From Streptomyces cyanogenus (GTDB taxonomy: Bacteria; Actinomycetota; Actinomycetes; Streptomycetales; Streptomycetaceae): a stretch of 64,000 nt of DNA. The stretch is from assembly GCF_017526105.1 (NCBI RefSeq), contig NZ_CP071839.1:2594501-2658500 (forward strand), given 5' to 3'. Shown one piece after another: positions 1 through 10,135 of the stretch. Every line of letters begins with the position of its first letter. The first letter of the stretch is position 1. The notes beneath the pieces are model-generated. The model did not search any database. It was not told the origin of the DNA and saw only the letters and a list, made by a program, of their open reading frames with translations. Position numbers and translations under genes: made by a program.

Positions 1-149
1 TGATCACGGGCGGCGGGCTCGGCCCGGTGTGGCAGGCGTGCGGTGTGCTCACCGCGTTCACCGCCGGCGCCCTCGCGCTGACGGCCCTGGCGGCCCGCGG
101 CCGGCAGGTGTGGACGCCGTCCCGGCTGCACCCGGAGCTGAGCCTGTGA
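1..149 (+). CDS. C-terminal end of a membrane protein, probably YhgE/Pip family
   Basis: Only the last 48 codons are inside the window; the frame begins at base 3 and ends in TGA. It shows one hydrophobic stretch (GVLTAFTAGALALTALAA) followed by a short basic tail ending RLHPELSL. From memory, this tail is typical of Streptomyces YhgE/Pip-type membrane proteins of the ABC-2 permease superfamily, which are often encoded beside a TetR regulator as here. Only the membrane-segment-plus-tail pattern is visible; the family assignment is inference. Confidence 0.5.
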   Translation, partial: ITGGGLGPVWQACGVLTAFTAGALALTALAARGRQVWTPSRLHPELSL

Positions 150-196
150 TCCGGGGGCGGCGTCCGCACACGCGCGTACCTGTGAGAATCAGGGCC

Positions 197-826
197 ATGG
201 AAAGCAGCAGCGCCAAGGCCGGCGGCAGCACGCGCCGCGAGGCCACCCGGCAGAAGCTCTACGAGGCGGCCGTCACCCTCATCGCCGAGCAGGGCTTCTC
301 CGCGACCACGGTGGACGAGATCGCCGAGCGGGCCGGAGTCGCGAAGGGCACGGTCTACTACAACTTCGCGAGCAAGTCCGTTCTCTTCGAGGAGCTGCTC
401 AGGCACGGCGTCGGCCTGCTCACCGCCTCCTTGAAGGAGGCGGCCGAGCAGACGGCACGCGAGGGCGGCGGCAAGGTGGACGCGCTGGACGCGATGGTCC
501 GCGCGGGACTGGTCTTCATCGACCGCTACCCGGCCTTCACACAGCTGTACGTCGCCGAGCTGTGGCGCACCAACCGGGCCTGGCAGTCCACCCTGATGGT
601 GGTGCGGCAGGAGGCGGTCGCGGTGGTCGAGGGGGTGCTGCGCGAGGGCGTGGCGGCCGGCGAGTTCAGCGACGAGATCGACATCCAGCTGACGGCGGCG
701 GCGCTGGTCGGCATGGTCCTGGTGGCCGCGCTGGACTGGAAGTCCTTCCAGCCGGAGCGCTCCCTGGACGACGTCCACGCGGCCCTGTCCCGGCTGCTCC
801 AGGGACGGGTCAGCGGCGCGGTCTGA
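197..826 (+). CDS. TetR/AcrR family transcriptional regulator
   Basis: A 209-residue DNA-binding repressor-type protein. The N-terminal helix-turn-helix is clear (residues about 15-60, with AERAGVAKGTVYYNF as recognition region), followed by an all-helical ligand/dimer domain. The ATG at 197 is chosen because an in-frame start further upstream would overlap the preceding membrane protein gene by over 100 bases and encodes a low-quality Arg/Pro-rich extension. It lies 47 bases after that membrane protein gene, so co-transcription is likely. TetR neighbours often control efflux or envelope genes, but the ligand is unknown. A strong terminator follows the gene. Confidence 0.9.
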   Translation: MESSSAKAGGSTRREATRQKLYEAAVTLIAEQGFSATTVDEIAERAGVAKGTVYYNFASKSVLFEELLRHGVGLLTASLKEAAEQTAREGGGKVDALDAMVRAGLVFIDRYPAFTQLYVAELWRTNRAWQSTLMVVRQEAVAVVEGVLREGVAAGEFSDEIDIQLTAAALVGMVLVAALDWKSFQPERSLDDVHAALSRLLQGRVSGAV

Positions 827-858
827 GCCCGCACGCACACGGCCCGAAAGGCACACGA

Positions 859-894
859 GGAAGGCGCCGGTCCGCTTCCGGACCGGCGCCTTCC
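859..894 (+). terminator. Strong intrinsic-type hairpin after the TetR gene
   Basis: A perfect 16-bp GC-rich stem (859-874 with 879-894) closes a 4-base CTTC loop, 33 bases after the TetR stop codon. There is no long U tract, which is normal for Streptomyces terminators. Confidence 0.85.
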
Positions 895-1206
895 GTTCCC
901 CCGTGCACCACCGGGATCCCCCGGGATCCCCCCGTGATCCCCGTTCTCCCGGTGTTTCCCCCGTGCCCCCGTACTTCCTTCCCGTACTCCCCCGCGTACG
1001 GGCTCCCCCGTGCGGACCCCCGTGGTGGTCTTCCCCCGAGGCCCCCGTGTCTCGCTTCCGCCGACGGATCGGCGGAAGGAGCGGCCGGTGGGCGGGCGCC
1101 GTTCCGCCGCCCCGTGTCGGCGGTGCCGGGCCACGCCCCCTGCCGTGCCTCCACTCTCTCGTTCCGGCGGCCCGCGCCCCATCCGCGCACGTACTCATCT
1201 CGCGAT

Positions 1207-1224
1207 CTGAGTACACGTACTCAG
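1207..1224. promoter_or_regulatory. MacR-type operator (TGAGTAC-N2-GTACTCA palindrome)
   Basis: CTGAGTAC-AC-GTACTCAG is a perfect 8+2+8 palindrome 69 bases upstream of the FAD oxidoreductase start; a partial copy (ACGTACTCA) lies at 1189-1197. The core is identical to the 16-bp consensus I recall for the Streptomyces response regulator MacR (TGAGTACnnGTACTCA). A MacR/MacS-like pair is encoded at 19889-21798 in this window. The palindrome is visible; that MacR binds it is inference. Apart from this site, the 895-1292 stretch holds only C-rich low-complexity sequence (about 900-1020) and no gene. Confidence 0.75.
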
Positions 1225-1292
1225 CTGTGCGCACCCGTGCCCGGGCCGCCCGGCGGACCGGGTTGTCGGTGGTGGCCGATAAAGTCGCAGGC

Positions 1293-2801
1293 ATGGCACG
1301 GATTGCGGTGATCGGCGCCGGGATGGGCGCGATGGCGGCTGCCGCCCGGCTGGCCGTCGCGGGCCACCGGGTGGTGGTGTACGAGCGCACGGAGACGTAC
1401 GGCGGTGCGGTGCGCCGGTTCGAGCGGGACGGTTTCCGCTTCGACACGGGCCCGGGGCTGCTGACACTGCCCGCCGTGTACCGCGATCTGTTCCTCAAGA
1501 CCGGCAGGAAGCCGCTGGAGGACTGCGTCGAGCTGGTCCAGGTCGACCCGTCGTCGCGGCACGTCTTCGCGGACGGCACGGAGGTGTCCCTGCCGAACGC
1601 CTCCCGTGCGGGCGTGGTCGCGGCGCTGGACCAGGCGCTGGGCGCGGGGGCGGGCGAGCGCTGGGGCGACTTCCTGGTCCGCGCCCGCGAGGCCTGGGAC
1701 CGCACCCGCCGGCCGCTGCTGGAAGAGCCGCTGTGGCCCAACTGGGAGGTGCTGGTCGAGAAGGAGCCGTATCCGGGCACCCGGTACAAGCGGCTGCTGC
1801 GCACCCACCGTGTGGTCAAGCTGTTCGAGATCGGCAGACATGAGCTGCGCGACCCCCGGCTGACCCAGCTGCTGGAGGGGTACGCGCTCGCGTACGGCGT
1901 CGACCCCGGCATCGCTCCGGCGAGCGCGGCCGTGCTGCCGTACATGGAGCACGCCTTCGGCACCTGGTACGTGCGCGGCGGGGTGCGGGAGCTGGCGCGC
2001 GCGGTGTACGAGCGGTGCCTGGAGCGCCGGGTGGAGTTCGTCTTCGGCGCCGAGGTCGTCCGGGTGCTGGAGAAGGACGGCCGGGCGGCCGGGGTGGAGC
2101 TGGCCGACCGGACGGTGGCCGAGGCGGACCTCGTCGTCGGCGCGGGTCCCTGGCGGCTGGGCGGCCTGCTCCCGGACCGGGAGCTGTACGGCAGCGGGGA
2201 CGTGCCCCCGGACCCCGAGGACCGCTGTCCGGGCCGGGTGGTCGTGTGCCTGGCGCTGCGCGGGGCGCGGGAGTCCGGCGCGGTGCACCGCACGGTGGTG
2301 CACTCGGCCGACGCCGACGGGGATCTGGACCTGTTCCGGCACGGGATGCTGCCCGACCTGCCGCAGGTCGTCGTGGACCGGCCGGACGACCCGGCCCTGC
2401 GTCCGGACGCGGAGCACGAGTCCGTGGTGCTGACGGCCACCGTGCCGTCCGCCGCGGAGTACGACTGGGCCGCGCCGGGGGCCGCCGACGCCTTCGCGGA
2501 CCGGCTGGTGGCGGCCGCCGAGCGTGCCGTACCGGGGCTGCGCGAGCGGGTGCTGTGGCGGGAGGTCCGCACCCCGCTGGACACCGAGCGGGAGACCGGC
2601 GCCACGGGCGGTGCCGTTCCGCCGCCCGCGCTCGCCGGGGCCGAGGGAGTGCTGCATCCGGCCAACACCACGGCGGTGCCGGGTCTGTTCGCCGTCGGCG
2701 GCTGGTCGCACCCCGGCGGCGGCCTCCCGCACGCCGGTATGTCGGGCGCGCTGGTGGCCGGACTGATCGTGGAGGGGCCGGAGTTCCGCGGCTCGCAGTG
2801 A
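1293..2801 (+). CDS. FAD-dependent phytoene desaturase-like oxidoreductase
   Basis: A 502-residue flavoprotein of the CrtI/phytoene desaturase-like amine oxidase superfamily. The N-terminal Rossmann FAD motif is GAGMGAMAAAARLAVAGHR (about residues 7-25), followed by the ERTETYGGAV linker and the FDTGPGLLTLP motif typical of CrtI relatives. The C-terminus carries GLFAVGGWSHPGGGLPHAGM, the second FAD-contact motif of the family. The ATG at 1293 puts the dinucleotide fold at the very N-terminus. No phytoene synthase or other carotenoid gene is adjacent, so the substrate is unknown. A MacR-like palindrome sits 69 bases upstream. It ends convergently with the next gene. Confidence 0.88.
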   Translation: MARIAVIGAGMGAMAAAARLAVAGHRVVVYERTETYGGAVRRFERDGFRFDTGPGLLTLPAVYRDLFLKTGRKPLEDCVELVQVDPSSRHVFADGTEVSLPNASRAGVVAALDQALGAGAGERWGDFLVRAREAWDRTRRPLLEEPLWPNWEVLVEKEPYPGTRYKRLLRTHRVVKLFEIGRHELRDPRLTQLLEGYALAYGVDPGIAPASAAVLPYMEHAFGTWYVRGGVRELARAVYERCLERRVEFVFGAEVVRVLEKDGRAAGVELADRTVAEADLVVGAGPWRLGGLLPDRELYGSGDVPPDPEDRCPGRVVVCLALRGARESGAVHRTVVHSADADGDLDLFRHGMLPDLPQVVVDRPDDPALRPDAEHESVVLTATVPSAAEYDWAAPGAADAFADRLVAAAERAVPGLRERVLWREVRTPLDTERETGATGGAVPPPALAGAEGVLHPANTTAVPGLFAVGGWSHPGGGLPHAGMSGALVAGLIVEGPEFRGSQ

Positions 2802-2802
2802 C

Positions 2803-2823
2803 GGGCCCGCGCGAGGCGGGTCC
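2803..2823. terminator. Short bidirectional terminator hairpin
   Basis: GGGCCCGC / GCGGGTCC (one G-U pair) with a 5-base loop fills the 22-base gap between two convergent genes, ending next to the stop codon of the minus-strand gene. Confidence 0.5.
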
Positions 2824-3744
2824 TCAGAAGCGGTACTGCTCGTCGTACCCGACGCCGGGCTGCGGCTGCTGGCCGCCCGGGGTGTGCGGGTACGGCTGCT
2901 CCTGCGGGAGTTCGCCGCCGTAGGTCTCGTCGCTGCGCTGCTGCGGCACCCACACCCCGCCGGCCGGGGTCTGGCCGTAACCGCCGGTGGCGTACGGGTC
3001 CTGGGCGTAGCCCTGCTGGCCGTACTGCTGGCCGTACCCCTGGTCGTAGGACCCGTAGGACTGGCTGCCGACGTACGGGTCGGAGTAGTTGGCGTACCCC
3101 TGCTGGCCCGCGGTGTCGTAGCCGTACCCCTGCTGGCCGTAGCCGGAGTAGTCGTAGGCGTAGCCCTGCTGGGCGGCGGTGCCCGCGTGGGCCGGGTCGC
3201 CGTAGACGCCGTGGTTGCCGGTGTCCTCGGGCAGGGGCTGCGGCGAGTAGACGGTGGGGGTCTCCGCGGCGGCGGGCTCGGCGGTGCGGGAGGCGGCCGG
3301 GGTGAAGACGTCGTCGCGGTCGTAGTCGTCGTCGTAGTCGCCGTGCGTCCGGCCGAAGCCGTACGCGTCCTGGTCGGCAGCCTGCTCGTCGGCCGTCCCG
3401 GCGGGCCCGGCGTCGGTGTCCCGGGGGTCCGGCCCGGGCCGGTCCGCCCGGCCGCGGCGGCGCTTGCTGCCGCCGGCGGGCTCGGAGTCGGGCCGCTTGA
3501 CCGCCCAGCCCGAGGCGAAGCCGCGGCGGAACGACAGCGTGACGTAGGTCTGCCCGACGGCGAAGGCGATCGCGCCCAGCCCGATCACGACGACGGACGG
3601 CATCAGCACGCCCAGCACGACGCCGAGGAAGCCGGCGAAGGCCAGCAGGCGCCAGCGCAGCCGCGCCTTGTACTGCAGCAGTACCTCGCCCAGCAACCAC
3701 AGCGCGACGACGCCGAACGCGATGTAGAGGACCGTCCAGCCCAT
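2824..3744 (-). CDS. Membrane protein with long Tyr/Gly/Gln-rich disordered tail
   Basis: A 306-residue protein of unknown function. The first about 80 residues hold three or four hydrophobic helices (for example [19 protein letters not shown] and two segments between residues 30 and 72). An Arg/Pro-rich cytoplasmic linker follows. Roughly residues 190-306 are low complexity, rich in Tyr, Gly, Gln and Asp with repeated YGQQGY-like blocks and a QYRF end. Prion-like composition of this kind suggests self-association or partner binding, but no catalytic motif is seen. The ATG at 3744 gives the hydrophobic N-terminus directly. It lies 56 bases downstream of metF on the same strand and may be co-transcribed. 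Confidence 0.75.
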   Translation of the reverse strand: MGWTVLYIAFGVVALWLLGEVLLQYKARLRWRLLAFAGFLGVVLGVLMPSVVVIGLGAIAFAVGQTYVTLSFRRGFASGWAVKRPDSEPAGGSKRRRGRADRPGPDPRDTDAGPAGTADEQAADQDAYGFGRTHGDYDDDYDRDDVFTPAASRTAEPAAAETPTVYSPQPLPEDTGNHGVYGDPAHAGTAAQQGYAYDYSGYGQQGYGYDTAGQQGYANYSDPYVGSQSYGSYDQGYGQQYGQQGYAQDPYATGGYGQTPAGGVWVPQQRSDETYGGELPQEQPYPHTPGGQQPQPGVGYDEQYRF

Positions 3745-3800
3745 GTACGCCCCTCTCCCAGTGACCGCTACGCAGTGTGTCGTATCGCGGTGCGGCCGGT

Positions 3801-4733
<933 letters not shown>

Positions 4734-4821
4734 TTAGCCAGGGGTGGGCGGTCCCCCAACCAGACCTCGGTAATTTGCCCGATTTGTCGCCTTCCTGTCC
4801 AGTGGGTGGACAGAACCGGCG

Positions 4822-5472
4822 CTAGCAGGCCTCCCGCACCCGCTTCGCGAGCTCCGCCGCCGCCGCGCCCGGGTCGTCCGCCTCGGTGATCGCGCGGACC
4901 ACGACCACCCGGCGGGCGCCCGCGTCCAGCACCTGGTCCAGGGTGCCGAGGTCGATGCCGCCGATGGCGAACCAGGGGCGGTCGGTGCCGAGGCCCGCCG
5001 TGTGCCGGACCAGGTCGAGGCCGGGGGCGTGGCGGCCGGGCTTGGTGGGGGTGGGCCAGCAGGGGCCGGTGCAGAAGTAGTCCACGCCCTCCTGGACGGC
5101 CGCCGCGGCGGCCTCGGCCTCGGCGTGCGTGGAGCGGCCGATGAGGATGCCGTCGCCGAGGATGGCGCGGGCCGCGGGAACCGGGAGGTCGCCCTGGCCG
5201 AGGTGGAGCACGCCGGCGCGGGCGGCGTGCGCGACGTCCGCCCGGTCGTTGACCGCGAGCAGCTTGCCGTGCCGGGCGCAGGCGTCGGCGAAGACCTCCA
5301 GGTGCTCCAGCTCCTCGGCGGCCTCCATGCCCTTGTCGCGCAACTGCACGATGTCGACACCGCCGGCCAGGACCGCGTCCAGGAACTCGGGCAGGTCGCC
5401 CTGGCGCTTGCGGGCGTCCGTGCAGAGGTACAGGCGGGCGTCGGCGAGCGCGGCGCGGGCGGTGTCGGACAT
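4822..5472 (-). CDS. thiE: Thiamine-phosphate synthase
   Basis: A 216-residue TIM-barrel enzyme coupling hydroxymethylpyrimidine diphosphate with thiazole phosphate to make thiamine phosphate. Diagnostic motifs are present: [32 protein letters not shown], the [16 protein letters not shown] phosphate-binding loop and WFAIGGID. The chosen ATG (5472) matches the usual family N-terminus; a longer in-frame extension upstream is Arg/Pro-rich and unlikely. It faces away from the thiO-thiS-thiG operon 2.3 kb downstream, so the thiamine genes here are split between strands. No TPP riboswitch is visible in front of thiE. Confidence 0.95.
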   Translation of the reverse strand: MSDTARAALADARLYLCTDARKRQGDLPEFLDAVLAGGVDIVQLRDKGMEAAEELEHLEVFADACARHGKLLAVNDRADVAHAARAGVLHLGQGDLPVPAARAILGDGILIGRSTHAEAEAAAAAVQEGVDYFCTGPCWPTPTKPGRHAPGLDLVRHTAGLGTDRPWFAIGGIDLGTLDQVLDAGARRVVVVRAITEADDPGAAAAELAKRVREAC

Positions 5473-5515
5473 GCGCGGGTCCCCCCGTGGTCGGTGTGCC
5501 CCGTGGCTCGGGGCG

Positions 5516-5546
5516 GTGGCGTACGGGCGTCCGGCCCGCACGCCAC
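5516..5546 (-). terminator. Hairpin between the Rv2175c-like gene and thiE
   Basis: An outer 7-bp stem (GTGGCGT/ACGCCAC) and inner 5-bp stem (CGGGC/GCCCG) with a 5-base loop, separated by single mismatched bases. It lies 18 bases past the stop of the upstream minus-strand gene. Confidence 0.55.
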
Positions 5547-5564
5547 CTCCTGCTGCGGGTCGGC

Positions 5565-5975
5565 TCAGACGGCGAGCGCCTGGGCGCGGCGCTTCACCTC
5601 CGTGCCGCGATTCTCGCTCAGGGCCTGCGCGGGGGTGCCGGGCAGGGTCGGGTCGGGGGTGAAGAGCCACTCGATCATCTCTTCGACCGTGAAGCCGTCG
5701 TCCCGCAGGAGCGTCAGGGTCCCGGACAGGCCCTTGACGACCTTGTCCCCGTCGATGAAGGCGGCGGGGACGTGCAGCGCCCTGTTCTCACCACGGCGCA
5801 CGGCGATGAGCTGGCCCTCCTTGACCAGCTGCCGGACGCGCGTCACCTCGACGCCGAGCATGTCGGCGATGTCGGGGAGGGTGAGCCAGGCGGGGACGAG
5901 AGCATCGATCTTTGCGTCAATCTCGGTCACGGGGACAAGCGTAGGCGCTTCACCGGAGAGGCCGCGATCCGTCAT
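5565..5975 (-). CDS. Rv2175c-like DNA-binding protein (winged HTH)
   Basis: A 136-residue protein with a central MerR/excisionase-like helix-turn-helix ([20 protein letters not shown], about residues 32-51) followed by a wing ([18 protein letters not shown]). The C-terminal half contains [19 protein letters not shown] and a [10 protein letters not shown] motif. I recall this order, including WLFTPDPSL, from mycobacterial Rv2175c. That protein is a DNA-binding substrate of the kinase PknL, phosphorylated on a threonine in its N-terminal tail. The tail here has Thr2, Thr12 and Thr17, and a PknL-type kinase is encoded about 4 kb away. Kinase-substrate coupling is inference. Confidence 0.82.
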   Translation of the reverse strand: MTDRGLSGEAPTLVPVTEIDAKIDALVPAWLTLPDIADMLGVEVTRVRQLVKEGQLIAVRRGENRALHVPAAFIDGDKVVKGLSGTLTLLRDDGFTVEEMIEWLFTPDPTLPGTPAQALSENRGTEVKRRAQALAV

Positions 5976-6036
5976 GGGCCGTCCGCGGGTCCGTCGTGGC
6001 TGATCACGCGGTTTCCCGCGGTCCTCCCCGGGCGCT

Positions 6037-7269
6037 TCAGCCGGCCGTGGTGTCCTTCAGCGGGCGGCCCGGGTCGGCCAGGGCGTCCGGGTCCATGGTC
6101 CGGCCCGCCTCGATCAGCCGGCGGCCCTGGGCCAGGTCCCGGGGCCGGCCCACCGCCAGCAGCGCCACCAGGCGGCCCTCGCGCAGCCAGCACACCGTCC
6201 AGGACGGGCCCGCCGGGTCACCGCGCCACACCATGCGGTCGGCCGCGGCGTGGTGGCCGGCGTACTGCACGAACCGGCCGAACTGCTCGGACCAGAAGTA
6301 CGGCACCGGATCGTAGACCGCCGGGGTCTCGCCGAGGATGTTCGCGGCGACCGTGCGCGGGCCCTGCAGGGCGTTGTCCCAGTGGTGGACGAGGAGCCGT
6401 TCGCCGTAGCGGGCCGAGGGGAAGGAGGCGCAGTCGCCGACGGCGTACACGTCCGGCACGGAAGCACGCAGGCGGTCGTCGGTGAGGACCTCGCCGTGCG
6501 GGCCCAGCTCGACGCCGGAGCCGGCCAGCCAGGCGGTGGCGGGGCGGGCGCCGATGCCGACGACGACGGCGTCCGCGGGCAGCCGGGTGCCGTCGGAGAG
6601 CAGCACCTCGCCGGGCTCGACGCGCTCCACGCGCGCGCGGGTGCGCAGCTCCGCGCCCGCTTCGGCGTACCAGGCGGCCATCGGCGCGGCGACCTCGGCG
6701 GGCAGGGCGCCGGCGAGCGGGTGCTCGGCGGCCTCCACGACGGTCACCGCGCAGCCGGCCTCCCGGGCGGCGGTGGCGAACTCGGCGCCGATCCAGCCGG
6801 CGCCCACGACCACGATGTCGTGCTGGCGGGCGAGCACCGGCCGCAGCCGTTCGGCGTCGTCCAGGGTGCGCAGCAGATGCACGCCGGGCACGCCCTCGGC
6901 GCCGGGCAGCCGGATCGGTTCGGCGCCGGTGGCGAGGACCAGGACGTCGTAGGGCACGGGGCCCGCCTCGGTGTCCAGTTCGTGCTCGGCCGGGCGCAGG
7001 CCCAGCACCTCGCAGCCGAGCCGCAGCTCGACCCCGAGGGACTCGAAGTCCACCTCGAAGGCGGAGTCCTCGGCCTTGCCGAGCAGTACCGCCTTCGACA
7101 GCGGCGGCCGGTCGTACGGCTGGTGCGGCTCGGCGCCGATGACGGTCACACCGCCCCGGAAGCCCTGTTCGCGCAGGGCGACCGCGGTCTGCACCCCGGC
7201 CATGCCCGCGCCGACGACGACCACGCGCCGCCCCGCCGCCGTGCCCTCTTCCGCTGTCTGCTCGCTCAC
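6037..7269 (-). CDS. NAD(P)/FAD-dependent oxidoreductase, ferredoxin reductase-like
   Basis: A 410-residue pyridine-nucleotide-disulfide-type reductase. It has the FAD motif VVVVGAGMAGVQTAVALREQ near residue 17, a PYDRPPLSK motif shared with rubredoxin/ferredoxin reductases, LATGAEP, a second dinucleotide fold (IVVVGAGWIGAEFATAAREA) for NAD(P)H and the FAD-closing VYAVGDCASFP. The C-terminal reductase domain ends in a Trp-rich segment. The GTG at 7269 is the start preferred from the domain boundary; it lies directly under a promoter with a palindrome (7288-7300). The electron acceptor is unknown; no ferredoxin gene is adjacent. Confidence 0.9.
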   Translation of the reverse strand: MSEQTAEEGTAAGRRVVVVGAGMAGVQTAVALREQGFRGGVTVIGAEPHQPYDRPPLSKAVLLGKAEDSAFEVDFESLGVELRLGCEVLGLRPAEHELDTEAGPVPYDVLVLATGAEPIRLPGAEGVPGVHLLRTLDDAERLRPVLARQHDIVVVGAGWIGAEFATAAREAGCAVTVVEAAEHPLAGALPAEVAAPMAAWYAEAGAELRTRARVERVEPGEVLLSDGTRLPADAVVVGIGARPATAWLAGSGVELGPHGEVLTDDRLRASVPDVYAVGDCASFPSARYGERLLVHHWDNALQGPRTVAANILGETPAVYDPVPYFWSEQFGRFVQYAGHHAAADRMVWRGDPAGPSWTVCWLREGRLVALLAVGRPRDLAQGRRLIEAGRTMDPDALADPGRPLKDTTAG

Positions 7270-7287
7270 CCGATCACCATAGACAAT

Positions 7288-7300
7288 TGACGATCCGTCA
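7288..7300. promoter_or_regulatory. TetR-type palindrome inside the reductase promoter
   Basis: TGACG-ATC-CGTCA is a perfect 5+3+5 palindrome. On the minus strand it lies between a candidate -35 (TGACTG) and -10 (TATGGT, 17-base spacer) just upstream of the GTG start at 7269. Repressor unknown; the site is short enough to occur by chance. Confidence 0.4.
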
Positions 7301-7301
7301 G

Positions 7302-7652
7302 TCAGGGGGCCTGCCCGGTGACCTGTTCCACAACACTCGTGCCGGAGCCCGGCTGGGACTCCCACTCCCAGGTCTCCTCCAGCCGCACCCGCCCGTCCGG
7401 CAGTTCGACGACCGCGGACACGCAGTGGCCGGAGGCGGTCGTCCCGTCGGTCTTCAGCTGGACGTACCGGAAGTCCAGCCGGTCCCCCTCACGGGTGCCC
7501 ACCAGATGGCCGCGTACGACATCGCCGCCCGCGTACTCGGCCCAGATCCCGCCGTCCTGCTCGTGGTACGTGAAACGGGTGCGGGTACCCACCTGACCTG
7601 GGGCTTGGTCCGCCACCGGGGCGAGGATCAGTCCGTCGAGCGACCGGGCCAT
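7302..7652 (-). CDS. Conserved hypothetical protein, beta-rich
   Basis: A 116-residue protein of unknown function starting at MARSLDGLILAPVADQ. The rest alternates polar and hydrophobic residues in short strands (RTRFTYHEQDGGIWAEYAGG, RLDFRYVQLKTDG, SAVVELPDGRVRLEETWEWE), suggesting a small antiparallel beta barrel of lipocalin-like type. I recall homologues labelled, probably wrongly, as N-acetylglutamate synthase; no acetyltransferase motif is seen. An in-frame start upstream would run into the TPP riboswitch on the other strand, so the ATG at 7652 is preferred. It lies upstream of the flavoprotein gene on the same strand. Confidence 0.7.
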   Translation of the reverse strand: MARSLDGLILAPVADQAPGQVGTRTRFTYHEQDGGIWAEYAGGDVVRGHLVGTREGDRLDFRYVQLKTDGTTASGHCVSAVVELPDGRVRLEETWEWESQPGSGTSVVEQVTGQAP

Positions 7653-7710
7653 GGAACGGGGCTCCCTTACGGGTGCGGAGGGCTGCGGGCTAGGGTGGCC
7701 ACCGTACAAG

Positions 7711-7803
7711 CACTCGCGGGAGCCCGGACGCACCGGGCTGAGAGGGAGGCTGGCGGCCTCCGACCGTACGAACCTGATCCGGGTCATGCCGGCGAAGGGA
7801 GGG
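7711..7803 (+). promoter_or_regulatory. TPP riboswitch (THI element)
   Basis: The conserved thi-box cores are present in order: GGGAGCCC (around 7718), CTGAGAGGG at 7738-7746 and GAACCTGATCCGGGTCATGC from 7770, followed by CGGCGAAGGGAG. It precedes thiO by about 12 bases, and the 3' end contains the purine-rich ribosome binding region. Ligand binding can thus be expected to hide the translation start, the usual mechanism in actinobacteria. Confidence 0.95.
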
Positions 7804-7814
7804 GCTGGACGCCC

Positions 7815-8984
7815 ATGTCGTCACGTACGTCCGACGTCCTCGTCATCGGGGGCGGAATCATCGGCCTGGTCACGGCCTGGCGCGCGGCGCAGCGCGGGCT
7901 CGCCACGGCCGTGGTGGACCCCGAGCCCGGCGGCGGGGCCGCGCAGGTCGCGGCCGGAATGCTGGCCGCGGTCACCGAACTGCACTACGGCGAGGAGACC
8001 CTGCTCGCCCTGAACCTGGAATCGGCCCGCCGCTACCCCGACTTCGCGGCCGAGCTGACCGAACTGACGGGCCACGACCTCGGCTACCGCAGGTGCGGCA
8101 CCCTCGCCGTCGCACTGGACGCCGACGACCGCGCCCACCTGCGGGAACTGCACGGGCTCCAGCAGCGCTCGGGGCTCGCCTCGGAGTGGCTGTCCGGGCG
8201 GGACTGCCGGCGTCTGGAGCCGATGCTGGCGCCGGGCGTGCGCGGCGGGCTGCGGGTGGACGCCGATCACCAGATCGACCCGCGCAGGCTGGCGGCGGCC
8301 CTGGTGACCGCGTGCGAGCGGGCCGGGGTGGTGTTCCACCGCGTGTGGGCGGAGCGGCTGGACGTGGTGCGGGACCGGGCCGCCGGGGTCACCACGGCGG
8401 ACGGCACCGCGCTGGGCGCGGACCAGGTGGTGCTCGCAGCCGGCAGCCTGAGCGGACGGCTGGCGGGCGTGCCGGACGAGCTGCTGCCGCCGGTGCGGCC
8501 GGTCAAGGGGCAGGTGCTGCGGCTGACCGTGCCGCGCCGGTACGCACCGTTCCTGAGCCGGACCGTACGGGCCGTGGTGCGCGGCAGCCACGTCTACCTG
8601 GTGCCCCGGGAGAACGGCGAACTGGTCGTCGGCGCCACCAGCGAGGAGCTGGGCTGGGACACGACGGTCACGGCCGGGGGCGTGTACGAGCTGCTGCGCG
8701 ACGCCCACGAGCTGGTGCCCGGCATCACCGAGCTGCCGCTCACCGAGACCCGGGCCGGGCTGCGCCCCGGCTCCCCCGACAACGCGCCGCTGCTCGGCCC
8801 GTCCGGCCTGGCCGGGCTGTTGCTGGCCACCGGGCACCACCGCAACGGGGTGCTGCTCACGCCGGTCACCGGGGACGTGCTGGCGCACACCCTGGTCGCC
8901 GGTGAACTGCCGGAGGAGGCCCGTCCGTTCGCCCCGCAGCGCTTCGGCGCCGCGCTCGTGGAGAAGCTGGAGCAGCCCGCATGA
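7815..8984 (+). CDS. thiO: Glycine oxidase (thiamine thiazole pathway)
   Basis: A 389-residue FAD amino acid oxidase that converts glycine to iminoglycine (dehydroglycine) for assembly of the thiamine thiazole ring. It shows the N-terminal FAD fold (VLVIGGGIIGLVTAWRAAQR), the AAGMLAA segment after it, VKGQVLRL and the C-terminal LLLATGHHRNGVLLTPVTGD loop characteristic of ThiO/DAO enzymes. The ATG at 7815 sits directly after the TPP riboswitch. The stop overlaps the thiS start by four bases (ATGA), indicating translational coupling. Confidence 0.95.
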   Translation: MSSRTSDVLVIGGGIIGLVTAWRAAQRGLATAVVDPEPGGGAAQVAAGMLAAVTELHYGEETLLALNLESARRYPDFAAELTELTGHDLGYRRCGTLAVALDADDRAHLRELHGLQQRSGLASEWLSGRDCRRLEPMLAPGVRGGLRVDADHQIDPRRLAAALVTACERAGVVFHRVWAERLDVVRDRAAGVTTADGTALGADQVVLAAGSLSGRLAGVPDELLPPVRPVKGQVLRLTVPRRYAPFLSRTVRAVVRGSHVYLVPRENGELVVGATSEELGWDTTVTAGGVYELLRDAHELVPGITELPLTETRAGLRPGSPDNAPLLGPSGLAGLLLATGHHRNGVLLTPVTGDVLAHTLVAGELPEEARPFAPQRFGAALVEKLEQPA

Positions 8985-9193
8985 ACAGCCCGGTCCTGAT
9001 TTCCGTCAACGGGGAGCGCCGGGAGATCGCCCCGGGCACCGCTCTCGACGCCCTCGTGCAGAGCCTCACCGCGGCGCCGCGCGGGGTGGCCGCCGCCGTC
9101 AACGAGACCGTCGTCCCGCGCGCGGAGTGGGCGACGACCGCCCTCGCCGACGGCGACCGGGTCGAGGTCCTCACCGCCGTGCAGGGAGGCTGA
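8981..9193 (+). CDS. thiS: Sulfur carrier protein ThiS
   Basis: A 70-residue ubiquitin-fold protein ending in the essential Gly-Gly, which is adenylated and thiocarboxylated to deliver sulfur to ThiG. The start matches the family (PVLISVNGERREI) and the VNETVVPR segment is typical. It overlaps thiO by four bases and precedes thiG by three. Confidence 0.95.
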   Translation: MNSPVLISVNGERREIAPGTALDALVQSLTAAPRGVAAAVNETVVPRAEWATTALADGDRVEVLTAVQGG

Positions 9194-9991
<798 letters not shown>

Positions 9992-10135
9992 TCCCGTCGC
10001 GGCTCTCGCCGTCGGCGACCGCGGGCCGTGACAGGGGCCGCGATGCGTGTGTCGCGTCACAGGTCGGCTTCAGTCCCGCCCCGATGCCGGTGGGCGGGGC
10101 GGTCGTGTCGGCGCTCCCTCGTAGACTCCCCTGTC

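Noticed and set aside
10076..10102. Terminator after thiG
   Set aside because: A 7-bp stem with a 13-base loop is too weak in this GC-rich context to list as a feature.
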